Part shown: piece by piece, positions 8,571 to 16,773 of the stretch | Layout of the letters: each line of letters starts with the position of its first letter | How positions within the stretch are numbered: position 1 is the first letter of the stretch | NCBI RefSeq assembly: GCF_009363435.1 | Contig: NZ_CP045354.1 | Coordinates: 2,880,501 to 2,944,500 of the forward strand | Direction of reading: 5' to 3' | Length of the DNA: 64,000 nucleotides | Source: Labrenzia sp. THAF82 | Lineage (GTDB): Bacteria; Pseudomonadota; Alphaproteobacteria; Rhizobiales; Stappiaceae | Notes under the pieces: model-generated | Seen by the model: only the letters and a program-made list of their open reading frames with translations | Databases searched by the model: none | What the model was told of the DNA's origin: nothing | Translations under genes and position numbers: made by a program

Positions 8571-9680
8571 ATGACCTATCAGCAGCTTGTTGCAAGCCTT
8601 GGACTAGTTGCCTGCAGCCTAATTTCCAGCCCGGCTGTTGCGGACATGACTGTTGCAATTGCCGGCCCGATGGACGGCCAGTTCAGGGCCTTTGGCGCGC
8701 AGATGCAGGCTGGGGCAGCGAAGGCCGTTGCTGATATCAATGCAGCGGGTGGTGTCAGGGGTGAACAGCTTGTGCTGGAAGTTGCCGATGACGGCTGCAA
8801 CGACGAACAGGCCGTCGCCGTTGCCAATCAACTTATCGGCAAGGGCGCAGTTTTCGTCGCCGGTCATTTTTGTTTCGGCGCTTCAATTGCTGCAAGTGCA
8901 GTCTATGCCGATGCGGGGATTGTCCAGATCTCCCCGGCAACCACCTTGCCGCGGTTTACCGAGGCACGGCCTAGTTCCGGCATTTTCCGGCTCGCACCTC
9001 GCGATGACACGCAAGCCCTTGTTGCAGGCCAATTGCTGGCCTCAGAGTTTGCATCCAGTCGTATTGCTATTCTTCATGACAAGACGGCCTATGGCAAAGG
9101 CCTGACCGATGCGGTGAAAGCCGTGATGAATGATCGTGGCGTGTCGGAGAGTATTGCCTTGGGCTTCGATGCTGGCGAGGACGACTATCGCAATCTCGTC
9201 ACCCAACTCAGTTTGGAGAATGTCGATGTGGTCTATCTCGGTGGTTATCATCCGGAGGCCGGTCTGATCGGGCTCGAAATGGCCCGCCAGGGTCTAGATG
9301 CCCAGTTGATCGGTGGAGATGCCCTCATGACCGAAGAATTCTGGTCGGTCGCTGGTCCTTCAGGAGAAGGGACACTGCTTACCTATCCCGAGATTCCAAG
9401 GGAGATTGAGGCATCCAAAGATGTGGTCGCCGATCTGGAAGAAGCCGGTCTATCTGCCGATCGCTACGTCCTGACGACTTACGCAGCGCTTCAAGCCTGG
9501 GCACAGGCTATGGAACAGGCTGCCGACCCGACGTTTGAGGCAGTTGCAAGCTCTCTTGAAAACGGTGCGTTCGAGACCGTTCTTGGAACCGTTCGGTTTG
9601 ACGAAAACGGTGATGCGAACGTGCCGGCCTATGTCTGGTATGAATGGCAAGACGGAGCTCCACAGCTCCGGTCAAGATAG
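8571..9680 (+). CDS. Periplasmic branched-chain amino-acid-type binding protein
   Basis: Read from ATG 8571 the product is 369 aa, with a signal peptide ending around residue 24 (SLISSPAVAD). The mature part has the type I periplasmic binding fold of LivJ/LivK proteins: VAIAGPMDGQFRAFGAQMQAGAAKAVADINAAGG, then GHFCFGASIAAS, ISPATT and RIAILHDKTAYGKGL. The ligand is probably an amino acid or small amide. No permease or ATPase genes accompany it, so it must use components encoded elsewhere or serve as a sensor. In-frame sequence upstream of 8571 lacks a signal peptide and is not preferred. Confidence 0.9.
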   Translation: MTYQQLVASLGLVACSLISSPAVADMTVAIAGPMDGQFRAFGAQMQAGAAKAVADINAAGGVRGEQLVLEVADDGCNDEQAVAVANQLIGKGAVFVAGHFCFGASIAASAVYADAGIVQISPATTLPRFTEARPSSGIFRLAPRDDTQALVAGQLLASEFASSRIAILHDKTAYGKGLTDAVKAVMNDRGVSESIALGFDAGEDDYRNLVTQLSLENVDVVYLGGYHPEAGLIGLEMARQGLDAQLIGGDALMTEEFWSVAGPSGEGTLLTYPEIPREIEASKDVVADLEEAGLSADRYVLTTYAALQAWAQAMEQAADPTFEAVASSLENGAFETVLGTVRFDENGDANVPAYVWYEWQDGAPQLRSR

Positions 9681-9996
9681 GTCGAAGTGCCGATATTCGA
9701 AAGCGCCAAAAGACCAGTTCGGCTGTTGGCTTTGATATGAGCGAGTTTTTTAGCGTTCAATTCCGTAAGCCGAGCGGGCTGACCAAACTCAATTTCCTGC
9801 ACTTTCTTGCAGGTTTGCTGGGCTTTGCTCGCGGTGACTGATGACCTCTGCCGGGTCCACAATGAGGGCTGCCCGAATTTGAACACCACCATGAACCCAA
9901 TCTGAACGCCACATTCAGGGCGAGTTCCGTGCCTGCAATCTACCTTCCAATTGTCTTCAACACGCGGCGAGGCCGCACCGACGAGAGGAAGTCCAG
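9681..9996. other. Intergenic region before the curli locus
   Basis: This 316-bp stretch has no convincing gene. It contains a possible 34-aa reading frame (9737-9841, starting MSEFFSVQF) with no family resemblance or clear ribosome site. It also holds a small hairpin, CCTGCA at 9796-9801 with TGCAGG at 9808-9813. A GAGGAAG ribosome site lies just before the first curlin start, so the curlin promoter should be within about the last 150 bp. Confidence 0.4.
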
Positions 9997-10431
9997 ATGT
10001 TTCGCAAAGTTGTTCTCAGCGCCACCGCAGCGGTTTTTCTTTCCACTGCAATCCTGCCTGCCAATGCGAATGGCATCAATATCGAACAGTTTGGATTCGG
10101 TCATGTAGCTGGCGGCAACCAGAACGGTTTTAACAACCTGATCGGTATTTTTCAGGACGGCCATGCCAACGAAACCATCAACAACCAATTCGGCAATCAC
10201 AACACCACTGCAATCGGCCAGACAGGTGCCCACAACTTCGCCGACACCTGGCAGAACGGCTTTGGCAACTCTGCCGGTGTCGGTCAGTTCGGTACCGACC
10301 ACAATGCGGTGATGACCCAGGATGGGAACGGCAATATTGCGGCAGGTGTGCAGGTCGGCCATGGCTGTGATGCCTCTGTTAATCAGGCCGGTTCCGGCAA
10401 TGTCGCTGCGTTCGTTCAGACCTGTCCGTAA
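9997..10431 (+). CDS. Curlin-repeat protein (CsgA/CsgB-like amyloid subunit)
   Basis: This 144-aa protein has a signal peptide (MFRKVVLSATAAVFLSTAILPANA). Roughly five imperfect repeats of 20-23 residues follow, with the curlin Q-x-G-x-x-N pattern, for example IEQFGFGHVAGGNQNGFNN, QFGNHNTTAIGQTGAHN and QDGNGNIAAGVQVGHG. It is rich in Gly, Asn and Gln and ends in VQTCP. Curlins are exported unfolded and form surface amyloid fibres in the biofilm matrix. Two cysteines (one in GHGCDAS, one in QTCP) are unusual for a curlin. It is the first of three co-directional genes with a CsgH-like gene and a second curlin. Confidence 0.87.
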   Translation: MFRKVVLSATAAVFLSTAILPANANGINIEQFGFGHVAGGNQNGFNNLIGIFQDGHANETINNQFGNHNTTAIGQTGAHNFADTWQNGFGNSAGVGQFGTDHNAVMTQDGNGNIAAGVQVGHGCDASVNQAGSGNVAAFVQTCP

Positions 10432-10503
10432 GATCCGAACACTTCCCGAGACTTTTGGCTGGCCGGTTGATCCGGCCGCTGAAAGAGCAAACAGGAGGAC
10501 ATC

Positions 10504-10896
10504 ATGAAATCCAACCTCAAAGCCTTGAGCCTTGCTGTTCTGATCGCTGGCATTGGCGGTATTCACTACGCGACCGACGCGTCGCAAGCCTACGAAAACT
10601 CCAATCGCACCACTTGTGGAATCGACACCAAGACCGGTGGCAACTCCGTCATGTTGACCGGTATCGCGACAGGACATCCTGGGGAAACCGGCCAGTATCG
10701 CTTGACCATAAATGGCGGTGGCTCTGGTGGCACGACCTCCACCAGCCAGGGTGGCGCCTTTGAGATCGGACCGGACGGCCGGGCCGAGACAGGTCGTGTC
10801 ATGCTTGGCAAGGACGGCGTCTATGACGCGCGTTTTCAATACCAGATTGGCAGCGAGACCTTTGATTGCAAGACCCGTATCGGGGACCGCATCTAA
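10504..10896 (+). CDS. csgH: CsgH-like curli assembly protein
   Basis: The 130-aa protein has an N-terminal hydrophobic signal (LSLAVLIAGIGGIHYATDASQA). Its single beta-rich domain begins near Cys39 (CGIDTKTGGNSVMLTGIATG), contains GQYRLTINGGGSGGTTSTSQGGAFEI, and ends with FDCKTRI. These match the CsgH domain, a small periplasmic chaperone-like fold found in alphaproteobacterial curli operons that inhibits premature CsgA amyloid formation. The two conserved cysteines probably form a disulfide. Its place between two curlin genes supports the assignment. An AGGAGG ribosome site lies just before the start. Confidence 0.82.
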   Translation: MKSNLKALSLAVLIAGIGGIHYATDASQAYENSNRTTCGIDTKTGGNSVMLTGIATGHPGETGQYRLTINGGGSGGTTSTSQGGAFEIGPDGRAETGRVMLGKDGVYDARFQYQIGSETFDCKTRIGDRI

Positions 10897-10923
10897 CACA
10901 CTTCAAATCCAGGAAATTTACCC

Positions 10924-11328
10924 ATGACCCGCACCATTGTTCGTACCATCGCCGCTGCTGCCTTGTTCAGCGGTATCGCAGCAAGCCCGGCTCTTGCCGG
11001 GGGAGGCTTTTCTTTCACACTTAATCCGCAAAACGGTGATCAGCAAACATTGATGCGCGCTGGTCTCGTCGCGGCAGCGATCGCCAACGATCTGAGCAAA
11101 CAGGGCGGGATCAAGCAGAATGGTATCGGCAATGCTGCTGGTATTCTGCAAAATGGATTTGGCAATCAGGGCATAGTGTTCCAGGAAGGAAACGGCCACA
11201 ACGGATCTCTCAAGCAGAACGGAAACAACAACGCCTACGGTTTGTTTCAGTTCGGTCGAAACACAAACGGCCATATTGTTCAAAATGGGCATGGTCAGAC
11301 GGGAACGACCTTCCAGTTCGGATGGTAG
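10924..11328 (+). CDS. Second curlin-repeat protein
   Basis: This 134-aa protein has a signal peptide ending SPALAGG. A short linker of about 50 residues without repeats (FTLNPQNGDQQTLMRAGLVAAAIAND) precedes four or five Q-N-G repeats, such as IKQNGIGNAAGILQNGFGNQ, LKQNGNNNAYGLFQFG and HIVQNGHGQTGTTFQFGW. The repeats are closer to textbook curlin than those of the first protein. One of the pair is probably the major subunit and the other the nucleator, as with CsgA and CsgB; the sequence does not say which. It ends 26 bp before a strong hairpin. Confidence 0.86.
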   Translation: MTRTIVRTIAAAALFSGIAASPALAGGGFSFTLNPQNGDQQTLMRAGLVAAAIANDLSKQGGIKQNGIGNAAGILQNGFGNQGIVFQEGNGHNGSLKQNGNNNAYGLFQFGRNTNGHIVQNGHGQTGTTFQFGW

Positions 11329-11354
11329 CGCGCTACGCCCTGACCCGACAGATG

Positions 11355-11390
11355 AAGAGGCACGCAGCTTTGCCAGCTGACGTGCCTCTT
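11355..11390 (+). terminator. Terminator hairpin closing the curli locus
   Basis: AAGAGGCACGCAGCT (11355-11369) pairs with AGCTG-A-CGTGCCTCTT (11375-11390), forming a 15-bp stem with one bulged A and a TTGCC loop. It follows the second curlin by 26 bp and converges with yceI. The trailing T tract is short (CTCTTTC), and the A-rich 5' flank could let it work in both directions. Confidence 0.75.
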
Positions 11391-11410
11391 TCATGCAACA
11401 CGAGATTTTA

Positions 11411-12022
11411 TCAACTGCGTCGACCGGTTCCCTTGATGTTGAGGTTCACCCTGTCTGCGTAAATTGGGAGCCCGGCATCCATACCATAAAGGCTCCGGAA
11501 AAAGGCGCCTGAGACTTCGAACGCGACCCGTCCCTTGGAGTTCGGATTGATCGTCACGGATAGCGTCGTGCGCTTTTGTTTGCCACGCATGACCAGGACG
11601 CCATCAACCTCTGCCGTGTTCTGACCGGTAATCCTGACACGGGTGCTCTGAAACTTCGCGATTGGGTGTTTGGCGACGTCGAACATTGCCGAGCTTTTCA
11701 GAAATCCGGTCACCTTGTTGTTATTGGTTGTCACGCTGCTCAGGTCCACCGTCACCTCGACGCGGCTTTTTTCCGGCCGGTTTTGATTGAGGATCATTTT
11801 CCCAGAGACATTGGTGAAGGCGCCGGTCACAGGGCCACGACCGAGAACGCGGACGGAAAAACCAGTTTCGATTTGAGATGGCGAAAGGGTGTAGGTTCCT
11901 GTGAGTGGCCCTGCATGTGCTGGAAGCGAGGCCGACAGGAGACCGCCAGCACATGCGGCAGCGGCAAGAAATCTTGCGGTTTTCTGCGAAAAATTTGAGA
12001 ATGTTGATTGTAGAAACGTCAT
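11411..12022 (-). CDS. YceI family periplasmic protein
   Basis: The 203-aa product has a long signal peptide ending LPAHA near residue 37. One YceI lipocalin-like beta-barrel follows: GTYTLSPSQIETGFSVRVLGRGPVTGAFTNVSGKM, then FDVAKHPIAKFQSTRVR and ITGQNTAEVDGVLVMRGKQKRTTL. YceI proteins bind long lipids, such as polyisoprenoids, in the periplasm; the physiological role varies. Length and motif order are standard. It converges with the curli locus, separated by the hairpin at 11355. Confidence 0.9.
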   Translation of the reverse strand: MTFLQSTFSNFSQKTARFLAAAACAGGLLSASLPAHAGPLTGTYTLSPSQIETGFSVRVLGRGPVTGAFTNVSGKMILNQNRPEKSRVEVTVDLSSVTTNNNKVTGFLKSSAMFDVAKHPIAKFQSTRVRITGQNTAEVDGVLVMRGKQKRTTLSVTINPNSKGRVAFEVSGAFFRSLYGMDAGLPIYADRVNLNIKGTGRRS

Positions 12023-12317
12023 CGATATTGTCCCTGTTCAGCTCATGGGCATGAGTGAGTTCGCGGGATCGTGTTCCGCGAGATCCGTTGGTGGATGGCT
12101 CCTTGGTGAGCCGCCTCATCAACCTAGTCATTTTCTACCGATCGGTATTGTGCGCTAAGTCACTTGACTTTAAAGTCACAATGCAGCGACTGAATTGACT
12201 GTGATTGCGCGAAAGAGCGCCCAAGAAGCGCATTAACCTTTCGGTAAGAAAGTGGCGCTCGCGGTATTCTTCCAGCACGAATGACGCGATATCTTCCCTG
12301 AAAACACGGGGTTGGTA

Positions 12318-12836
12318 ATGCGTCGCACCTGTCTTTCCAGATTTTTGCTTACGGCCTTGGCTTTGGCCGCACTGTCGGTTTCATCGCCACTGAGTGCTGC
12401 AGAGCTTGTCGGGTTTTCCGATCACAGGTTCCAGCCAGGGACGATTGTCATCAGGAATTCCGAAAAACGCCTCTACCTGGTGCTGCGGGGAAACCGGGCG
12501 ATCCGATACAAAGTAGCCGTTGGAAAACACAGGAAGGCCTGGACCGGACAGGCCCATATCACGGCCAAGTATGTCAAGCCGGACTGGTCGCCTTCTCCTG
12601 AAGTTCGCAGGGACTTTCCCCATTTGCCGGCGGTGATCAGGGGAGGAGCGTCAAACAATCCGATGGGCGTTGCGGCGATGACGCTCTCAAACGGAAATTA
12701 CGCCATACACGGAACCAATCGACCCGGTTCCATCGGGCGCGCTGTCTCCTATGGCTGTATCCGAATGGCCAATCATGACATCCAGGACCTGTTCCAGCGG
12801 GTCGGGGTCAGGACGCCCGTTGTGGCAATGCCGTAA
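12318..12836 (+). CDS. L,D-transpeptidase (YkuD domain)
   Basis: From ATG 12318 the protein is 172 aa, with a signal peptide ending PLSAAE. A YkuD domain fills the rest: RNSEKRLYLVLRGNRAIRYKVAVGK, then HGTNRPGSIGRAVSYGCIRMAN, with His131 and catalytic Cys147. These enzymes form 3-3 crosslinks in peptidoglycan or attach proteins to it. A TTG two codons upstream is a possible but weaker start. The length suits a minimal secreted enzyme with no extra binding domain. It is apparently transcribed alone. Confidence 0.93.
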   Translation: MRRTCLSRFLLTALALAALSVSSPLSAAELVGFSDHRFQPGTIVIRNSEKRLYLVLRGNRAIRYKVAVGKHRKAWTGQAHITAKYVKPDWSPSPEVRRDFPHLPAVIRGGASNNPMGVAAMTLSNGNYAIHGTNRPGSIGRAVSYGCIRMANHDIQDLFQRVGVRTPVVAMP

Positions 12837-13103
12837 CCTCGATTCTGAAATGCTGGGACAGCTTGCCGCATTTAGTTTCAATTTTTTGAATATAAGGTGA
12901 CTTGCGGGTCTCCTCCGACCCAAGCAAAGATCCTGCCGACACCGACAGCCCCAAAATCGGTGTTGGTGGGATTTACCGACCGATGCATCTGGCCTGATAC
13001 ATTTTGCGACACTTTCCAGGCTACCGCGACAAATTTGCCAGACACTTCATCGCTATGTTTGCGTTCATGACAAATTGAAACGGACGCAGGGGCAGGCGGA
13101 CAC

Positions 13104-13718
13104 ATGAAACGCATTCTGGACAGTCGCTATTTTCTATGGGTTTTGCTGGCGCTGCCTTCGTTCCCGATGATTGCCGCTCTTGCCGGTGGAGCGACGTCAG
13201 AAGACGGGCGCGCCTCAACTGAATTTCTCTTGCATCCAACCGGCGAATTTGCAGCCAGGTTCATGATTATTGCAATGGTTATCACACCATTCAGGCTGCT
13301 CTTTCCGAAGGCCGGATTCTGGTTCTGGATGGCGCGCAGACGTCGGTATTTTGGTGTCGCAGCATTTGCCTATGCAGCCCTTCACACGGTTCTCTATCTG
13401 GTCGACATGGGATCGATCAAAGCTGTTCTCGGAGACTTTTGGGCACTGGGAATCTGGACGGGATGGCTGGCATTTTTGATCTTCTTGCCACTGGCCGTGA
13501 CCTCGAACGATGCATCTGTTCGCTGGCTCGGGTCAAAATGGAAACCGTTGCAGAGGTTTGTTTATCCGGCGGCAATCGCCACTCTGGTGCACTGGATGTT
13601 TGTTCACAACAATTTCGGTCCTGCGCTCGTGCATTTTGTCCCGTTGGCCGCCCTTGAGGCATACCGAATTTACCGGCACTTCAATCCGGGAACGGGTTCG
13701 AAAACCATCACTGCTTGA
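13104..13718 (+). CDS. YedZ/MsrQ-like ferric-reductase-type haem membrane protein
   Basis: The 204-aa protein has about five or six membrane helices and the ferric reductase-like transmembrane pattern, including GEFAARFMIIAMVITPFRLLFP, RRRRYFGVAAFAYAALHTVLYLVDMG and LVHWMFVHNN. The His residues in AALHTV and LVHWMFVH are the expected haem ligands. MsrQ passes electrons from quinol or flavin reductase to the periplasmic methionine sulfoxide reductase MsrP. No msrP gene is adjacent, so the electron acceptor here is unknown. It is followed by a PepSY protein 32 bp downstream, which may act with it. Confidence 0.85.
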   Translation: MKRILDSRYFLWVLLALPSFPMIAALAGGATSEDGRASTEFLLHPTGEFAARFMIIAMVITPFRLLFPKAGFWFWMARRRRYFGVAAFAYAALHTVLYLVDMGSIKAVLGDFWALGIWTGWLAFLIFLPLAVTSNDASVRWLGSKWKPLQRFVYPAAIATLVHWMFVHNNFGPALVHFVPLAALEAYRIYRHFNPGTGSKTITA

Positions 13719-13750
13719 AAATTCGCTGGCGCACCGCAGAGGACAAGAAC

Positions 13751-14056
13751 ATGAACTATACGCTACACGTAGCCTATTCGATGTTTACTGCACTGCTTTC
13801 CGCACCCGCCGCTGCAACGGGCATGTTTGAGTGTGAGCCAACAGACAAGGCTGCCTGGCTTTCCGAGAACCAGGTCACAGAGAAGCTCGCAGGCGACGGC
13901 TGGAAAGTCCGGCGCATGAAGGAGGACGGTGGCTGCTGGGAAGTCTATGGCACTTCACCTGATGGCAAACGTGTCGAAGTCTACCTGCATCCCGTTTCCG
14001 GCGAAATCCTATTGATCAATCAACGCGGTACAATCATCTACCGCAAGGAAGACTGA
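13751..14056 (+). CDS. Exported PepSY-domain protein
   Basis: Read from ATG 13751, preceded by an AGAGGACAAG ribosome site, the protein is 101 aa. A short signal peptide (MNYTLHVAYSMFTALLSAPAAATG) leads into one PepSY-type domain: LSENQVTEKLAGDGWKVRRMKEDGGCWEVYGTSPDGKRVEVYLHPVSGEIL. PepSY domains are small periplasmic modules linked to protease inhibition or to membrane redox proteins. Its position directly after a YedZ-like gene suggests the second role, by context only. Cys residues in FECEP and GGCWE could form a disulfide. Confidence 0.83.
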   Translation: MNYTLHVAYSMFTALLSAPAAATGMFECEPTDKAAWLSENQVTEKLAGDGWKVRRMKEDGGCWEVYGTSPDGKRVEVYLHPVSGEILLINQRGTIIYRKED

Positions 14057-14071
14057 ATTCTGAGATCTACC

Positions 14072-14383
14072 TCAACTCTTCAGCGTTGCGTTTGCGGGAG
14101 ATGTTTCAGCCACTTTGCATCCACTGCATCCTGGATGCGATTTGCCCCTGCCGCGACAGAACAACACAAGGTAGGCGAAAAGATCGGCGGCTTCTTTGGC
14201 CAGAGCTTCTTCAAGCTCAGCCTTGCTTAACCAGTTGGGGCGGGCCTTTTACGAAAGCCTGAGATCGACCGCTGTCAATTCACCAGGTTCTTCCGTCAAT
14301 TTCGCTCGATACCAAGCGCTGTCCCGCATGATGCCAAAGCGATCAGAATAAATGTCGGATACTGCGACAATAGTGGTCTCCAT
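14072..14383 (-). pseudogene. Possible degraded gene in a gene-poor gap
   Basis: Between the PepSY gene and the VWA gene, 363 bp lack an intact gene. On the minus strand an ATG at 14383 opens 44 codons (METTIVAVSDIYSDRFG..., stop at 14251-14249). After it, another stretch without stops, about 50 codons ending at 14072, contains helical sequence (SKAELEEALAKEAADLFAYLVLF) and a Cys-rich end (HPGCSGCK). This could be a small gene broken by a frameshift or stop, or two chance frames. No family is recognised. Confidence 0.25.
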
Positions 14384-14419
14384 TTAAAGCAAAGACCTGG
14401 ATTTCAAAGAGCTGCCTCC

Positions 14420-15631
14420 TTAAGAAGCAAGCCAGTGTTTAGGGTCCGTCCTGAAGGCTCTGCCGCCCTTTCCGGAAAGCGCCGAAACCAAATCAGCCAC
14501 GGCATCGAGTGAATGAACCGCACGAAACTCGTCGACATGGGGAAGCATCACGCGGATGCCCTTGGCCTTTGCCTCAAAACCTTCATATCGAAGCAGTGGA
14601 TTGAGCCAGACCAGTCGACGACACGACCGGTGCAAGCGGTCAATTTCCCGTTCAAGATCTTCGTCGGTATCGCGTTCAAGCCCGTCCGTAATCAACAAAA
14701 CTGTTGGCTTGCCTGACAGCACACGGCGGGACCAATGGCGATTGAAGTCATGCAGTGCCGATGCAATCCGTGTCCCTCCGGACCAATCTTCGACACCGTC
14801 AGAACAGGCCTCCAGAGCTTCGTCAGGGTCTTTCATGCGCAGTTGCCGTGTCACGTTGGTCAGGCGTGTGCCGAACAGAAATGTATGAACGTCCCGTCTC
14901 TCTGCCGTAATGCCGTGCATGAAATGCAACAAAAGCCGGGAGTATTGGCTCATGGACCCGGAAATGTCGCAAAGGGCAACCAAAGGCGGGCGCTTTTCGG
15001 CTGGTTTCCGATATTTCAGATCGATCATGTCGCCGCCTGCGCGCATGGACGCGCGCAAGGTGCGTCTTGGATCGATCACGCCTTTTGCTGCCGGTTGCAG
15101 CCTTCTGAGCCGGATCTTGTCCATCGGCATCGACATGGAGCGCAAGGATTGCTTCGCATCCTCTATTTCCGCTGCCGTCATTTGCGCAAAGTCCTTCTTT
15201 TGCAGAAGCTCTTTGCCGGAAACGGTGAATTTGGCATCCACTTCGATTTCCGGCACGGCTTGTTCTGCAGTTCTTTCCTTTGCAGCTTCAAATGCCTGGG
15301 AAACTCTCGTTTGACCTGCCTTGGGTTTTTCCGGTTGACCGCGCGGTGGCGCAACAGGCGAAAGGATCGCGAGCATCTTTTCAATCAGACCGCGGCTCTG
15401 CCAATAGATGCGAAATGCCTCGTCAAACAGAACCCGGTGTTCGCGCTTTCGAACGAAGACGGAATGGAGGGTCCAGTAAAGGTCGTCGCGATTTTCAATG
15501 CCGGACACCTCCACTGCTGCGACCGCGTCAACCACGGACGCAGGCCCGACAGGTACGCCGGCCTTCCGCAAGGTGCGAGCGAAATAGACGATATTGTCAG
15601 TAATTCTCGAACGGAGGTCGGGGCTTTCCAT
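14420..15631 (-). CDS. VWA-domain protein, CoxE-like
   Basis: This 403-aa soluble protein has an N-terminal helical region like CoxE (FARTLRKAGVPVGPASVVDAVAAVE). A charged linker spans about residues 90-170, and a C-terminal von Willebrand A domain follows with an intact metal site: D-I-S-G-S in ALCDISGSMSQYSR and LLITDGLERD. The gene begins 14 bp after the MoxR ATPase gene, with an AGGAGG ribosome site. MoxR/VWA pairs act as chaperones that load cofactors or mature metalloenzymes; CoxD/CoxE do this for CO dehydrogenase. No such target enzyme is encoded in this window. The basic, Lys-rich linker is normal for the family. Confidence 0.88.
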   Translation of the reverse strand: MESPDLRSRITDNIVYFARTLRKAGVPVGPASVVDAVAAVEVSGIENRDDLYWTLHSVFVRKREHRVLFDEAFRIYWQSRGLIEKMLAILSPVAPPRGQPEKPKAGQTRVSQAFEAAKERTAEQAVPEIEVDAKFTVSGKELLQKKDFAQMTAAEIEDAKQSLRSMSMPMDKIRLRRLQPAAKGVIDPRRTLRASMRAGGDMIDLKYRKPAEKRPPLVALCDISGSMSQYSRLLLHFMHGITAERRDVHTFLFGTRLTNVTRQLRMKDPDEALEACSDGVEDWSGGTRIASALHDFNRHWSRRVLSGKPTVLLITDGLERDTDEDLEREIDRLHRSCRRLVWLNPLLRYEGFEAKAKGIRVMLPHVDEFRAVHSLDAVADLVSALSGKGGRAFRTDPKHWLAS

Positions 15632-15645
15632 CTGGACCCTGCCTC

Positions 15646-16584
15646 CTACAGCGCTGGCACGCTTTGCTGATGCGGGGCTTCTTTTCGGATCTCGTCGACC
15701 ATCTGTCGGATTTTTGAACCTCTCACGCGCTCAATATCGTCCTGGTATTTCAAGAGCACGCCAAGCGTGTCTGAAGCTAAGTCGGGATCCAGTGCAATTT
15801 CATTTAGTTCTGACAAAGCACTGGCCCAGTCGAGCGTTTCGGCAACACCTGGTTGTTTGAAAAGGTCTTCTTCAGCGCGCAGCTTTTGAACGAATGCAAC
15901 CACTTCCAGTGCCAATCGTTCCGCAGCTCCCGGTACTTTGCGCCGAACAATCTCAAGTTCGCGTTCAGCGTCGGGATAATCGACCCAGTGATAAAGGCAA
16001 CGCCTTTTGAGGGCGTCGTGGATTTCTCTGGTCCGGTTGGTTGTGATGATGACAATCGGCGGTTCTTTTGCCTTCACGGTGCCAAGTTCGGGAATGGTAA
16101 CCTGATTATCGGCCAGAACTTCCAGAAGAAAGGCCTCAAAGGCTTCGTCTGCGCGGTCGAGTTCGTCAATCAGAAAAACCGGCGCGCCGGTAAGAGACGG
16201 TTCAAGCGCTTGCAAAACGGGGCGCTTGATCAAAAACCGTTCGTCGAAAATGGATTTGGAAAGCTCACTGTGTTCTGCGTCACCTGCGGCTTCCGCAACC
16301 CGGATCTCTACCATCTGAGCCGGGTAGTTCCATTCATAAACCGCAGAGGAAATATCCAGTCCTTCATAACACTGAAGGCGGATGAGGTCGCGCCCAAGGG
16401 TGGCTGACAGGACTTTGGCGATCTCGGTCTTTCCGACACCGGCTTCGCCTTCCAGAAAGAGCGGACGCTTCATGCGCAAGGCAAGATGAAGCACCGTGGC
16501 CAGAGACCTGTCGGCTACATAACCTGCCTGGTCCATCAGATTTAGCGTTGCGTCAATGGAGTCGGGAAGGGGAGTCGGGCTCAT
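15646..16584 (-). CDS. MoxR family AAA+ ATPase
   Basis: Starting at ATG 16584, with a strong GGAGG 6 bp upstream, the protein is 312 aa. It has Walker A GEAGVGKT at about residues 45-52, Walker B VFLIDELDRADE, sensor 1 ITTNRTREIHDALKRRC, and the C-terminal lid helix region. MoxR ATPases work with VWA proteins to remodel or activate metalloenzymes, and the partner is the next gene. An in-frame ATG at 16686 would add 34 residues without family resemblance and with no ribosome site. The CoxD group is the closest type by architecture and partner. Confidence 0.92.
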   Translation of the reverse strand: MSPTPLPDSIDATLNLMDQAGYVADRSLATVLHLALRMKRPLFLEGEAGVGKTEIAKVLSATLGRDLIRLQCYEGLDISSAVYEWNYPAQMVEIRVAEAAGDAEHSELSKSIFDERFLIKRPVLQALEPSLTGAPVFLIDELDRADEAFEAFLLEVLADNQVTIPELGTVKAKEPPIVIITTNRTREIHDALKRRCLYHWVDYPDAERELEIVRRKVPGAAERLALEVVAFVQKLRAEEDLFKQPGVAETLDWASALSELNEIALDPDLASDTLGVLLKYQDDIERVRGSKIRQMVDEIRKEAPHQQSVPAL

Positions 16585-16773
16585 AAATCCTCCGGCAAGC
16601 TGGTCGATCTTCTGGTTATATATGCACTCGCCAACTAAGAACATGCCCCGGCCTTGTGCTTTAGTACCGGTCCAGAACTTCAGCAAGGATGCGTTTGTAC
16701 GTCCGTCTCCTAATGTTTTTTCGTGTTTACGGGCTCTATAAATGACCGACTGATTCCAGAGAGGGAGACGCCC

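Noticed and set aside
9737..9841. A 34-codon frame before the curli locus
   Set aside because: No clear ribosome site, no signal peptide, and no family resemblance; kept only as a note in the intergenic entry.
12233..12247. TTAA-N7-GTAA upstream of the L,D-transpeptidase as a CtrA site
   Set aside because: One half-site is imperfect and there is no supporting context, so it is likely chance.
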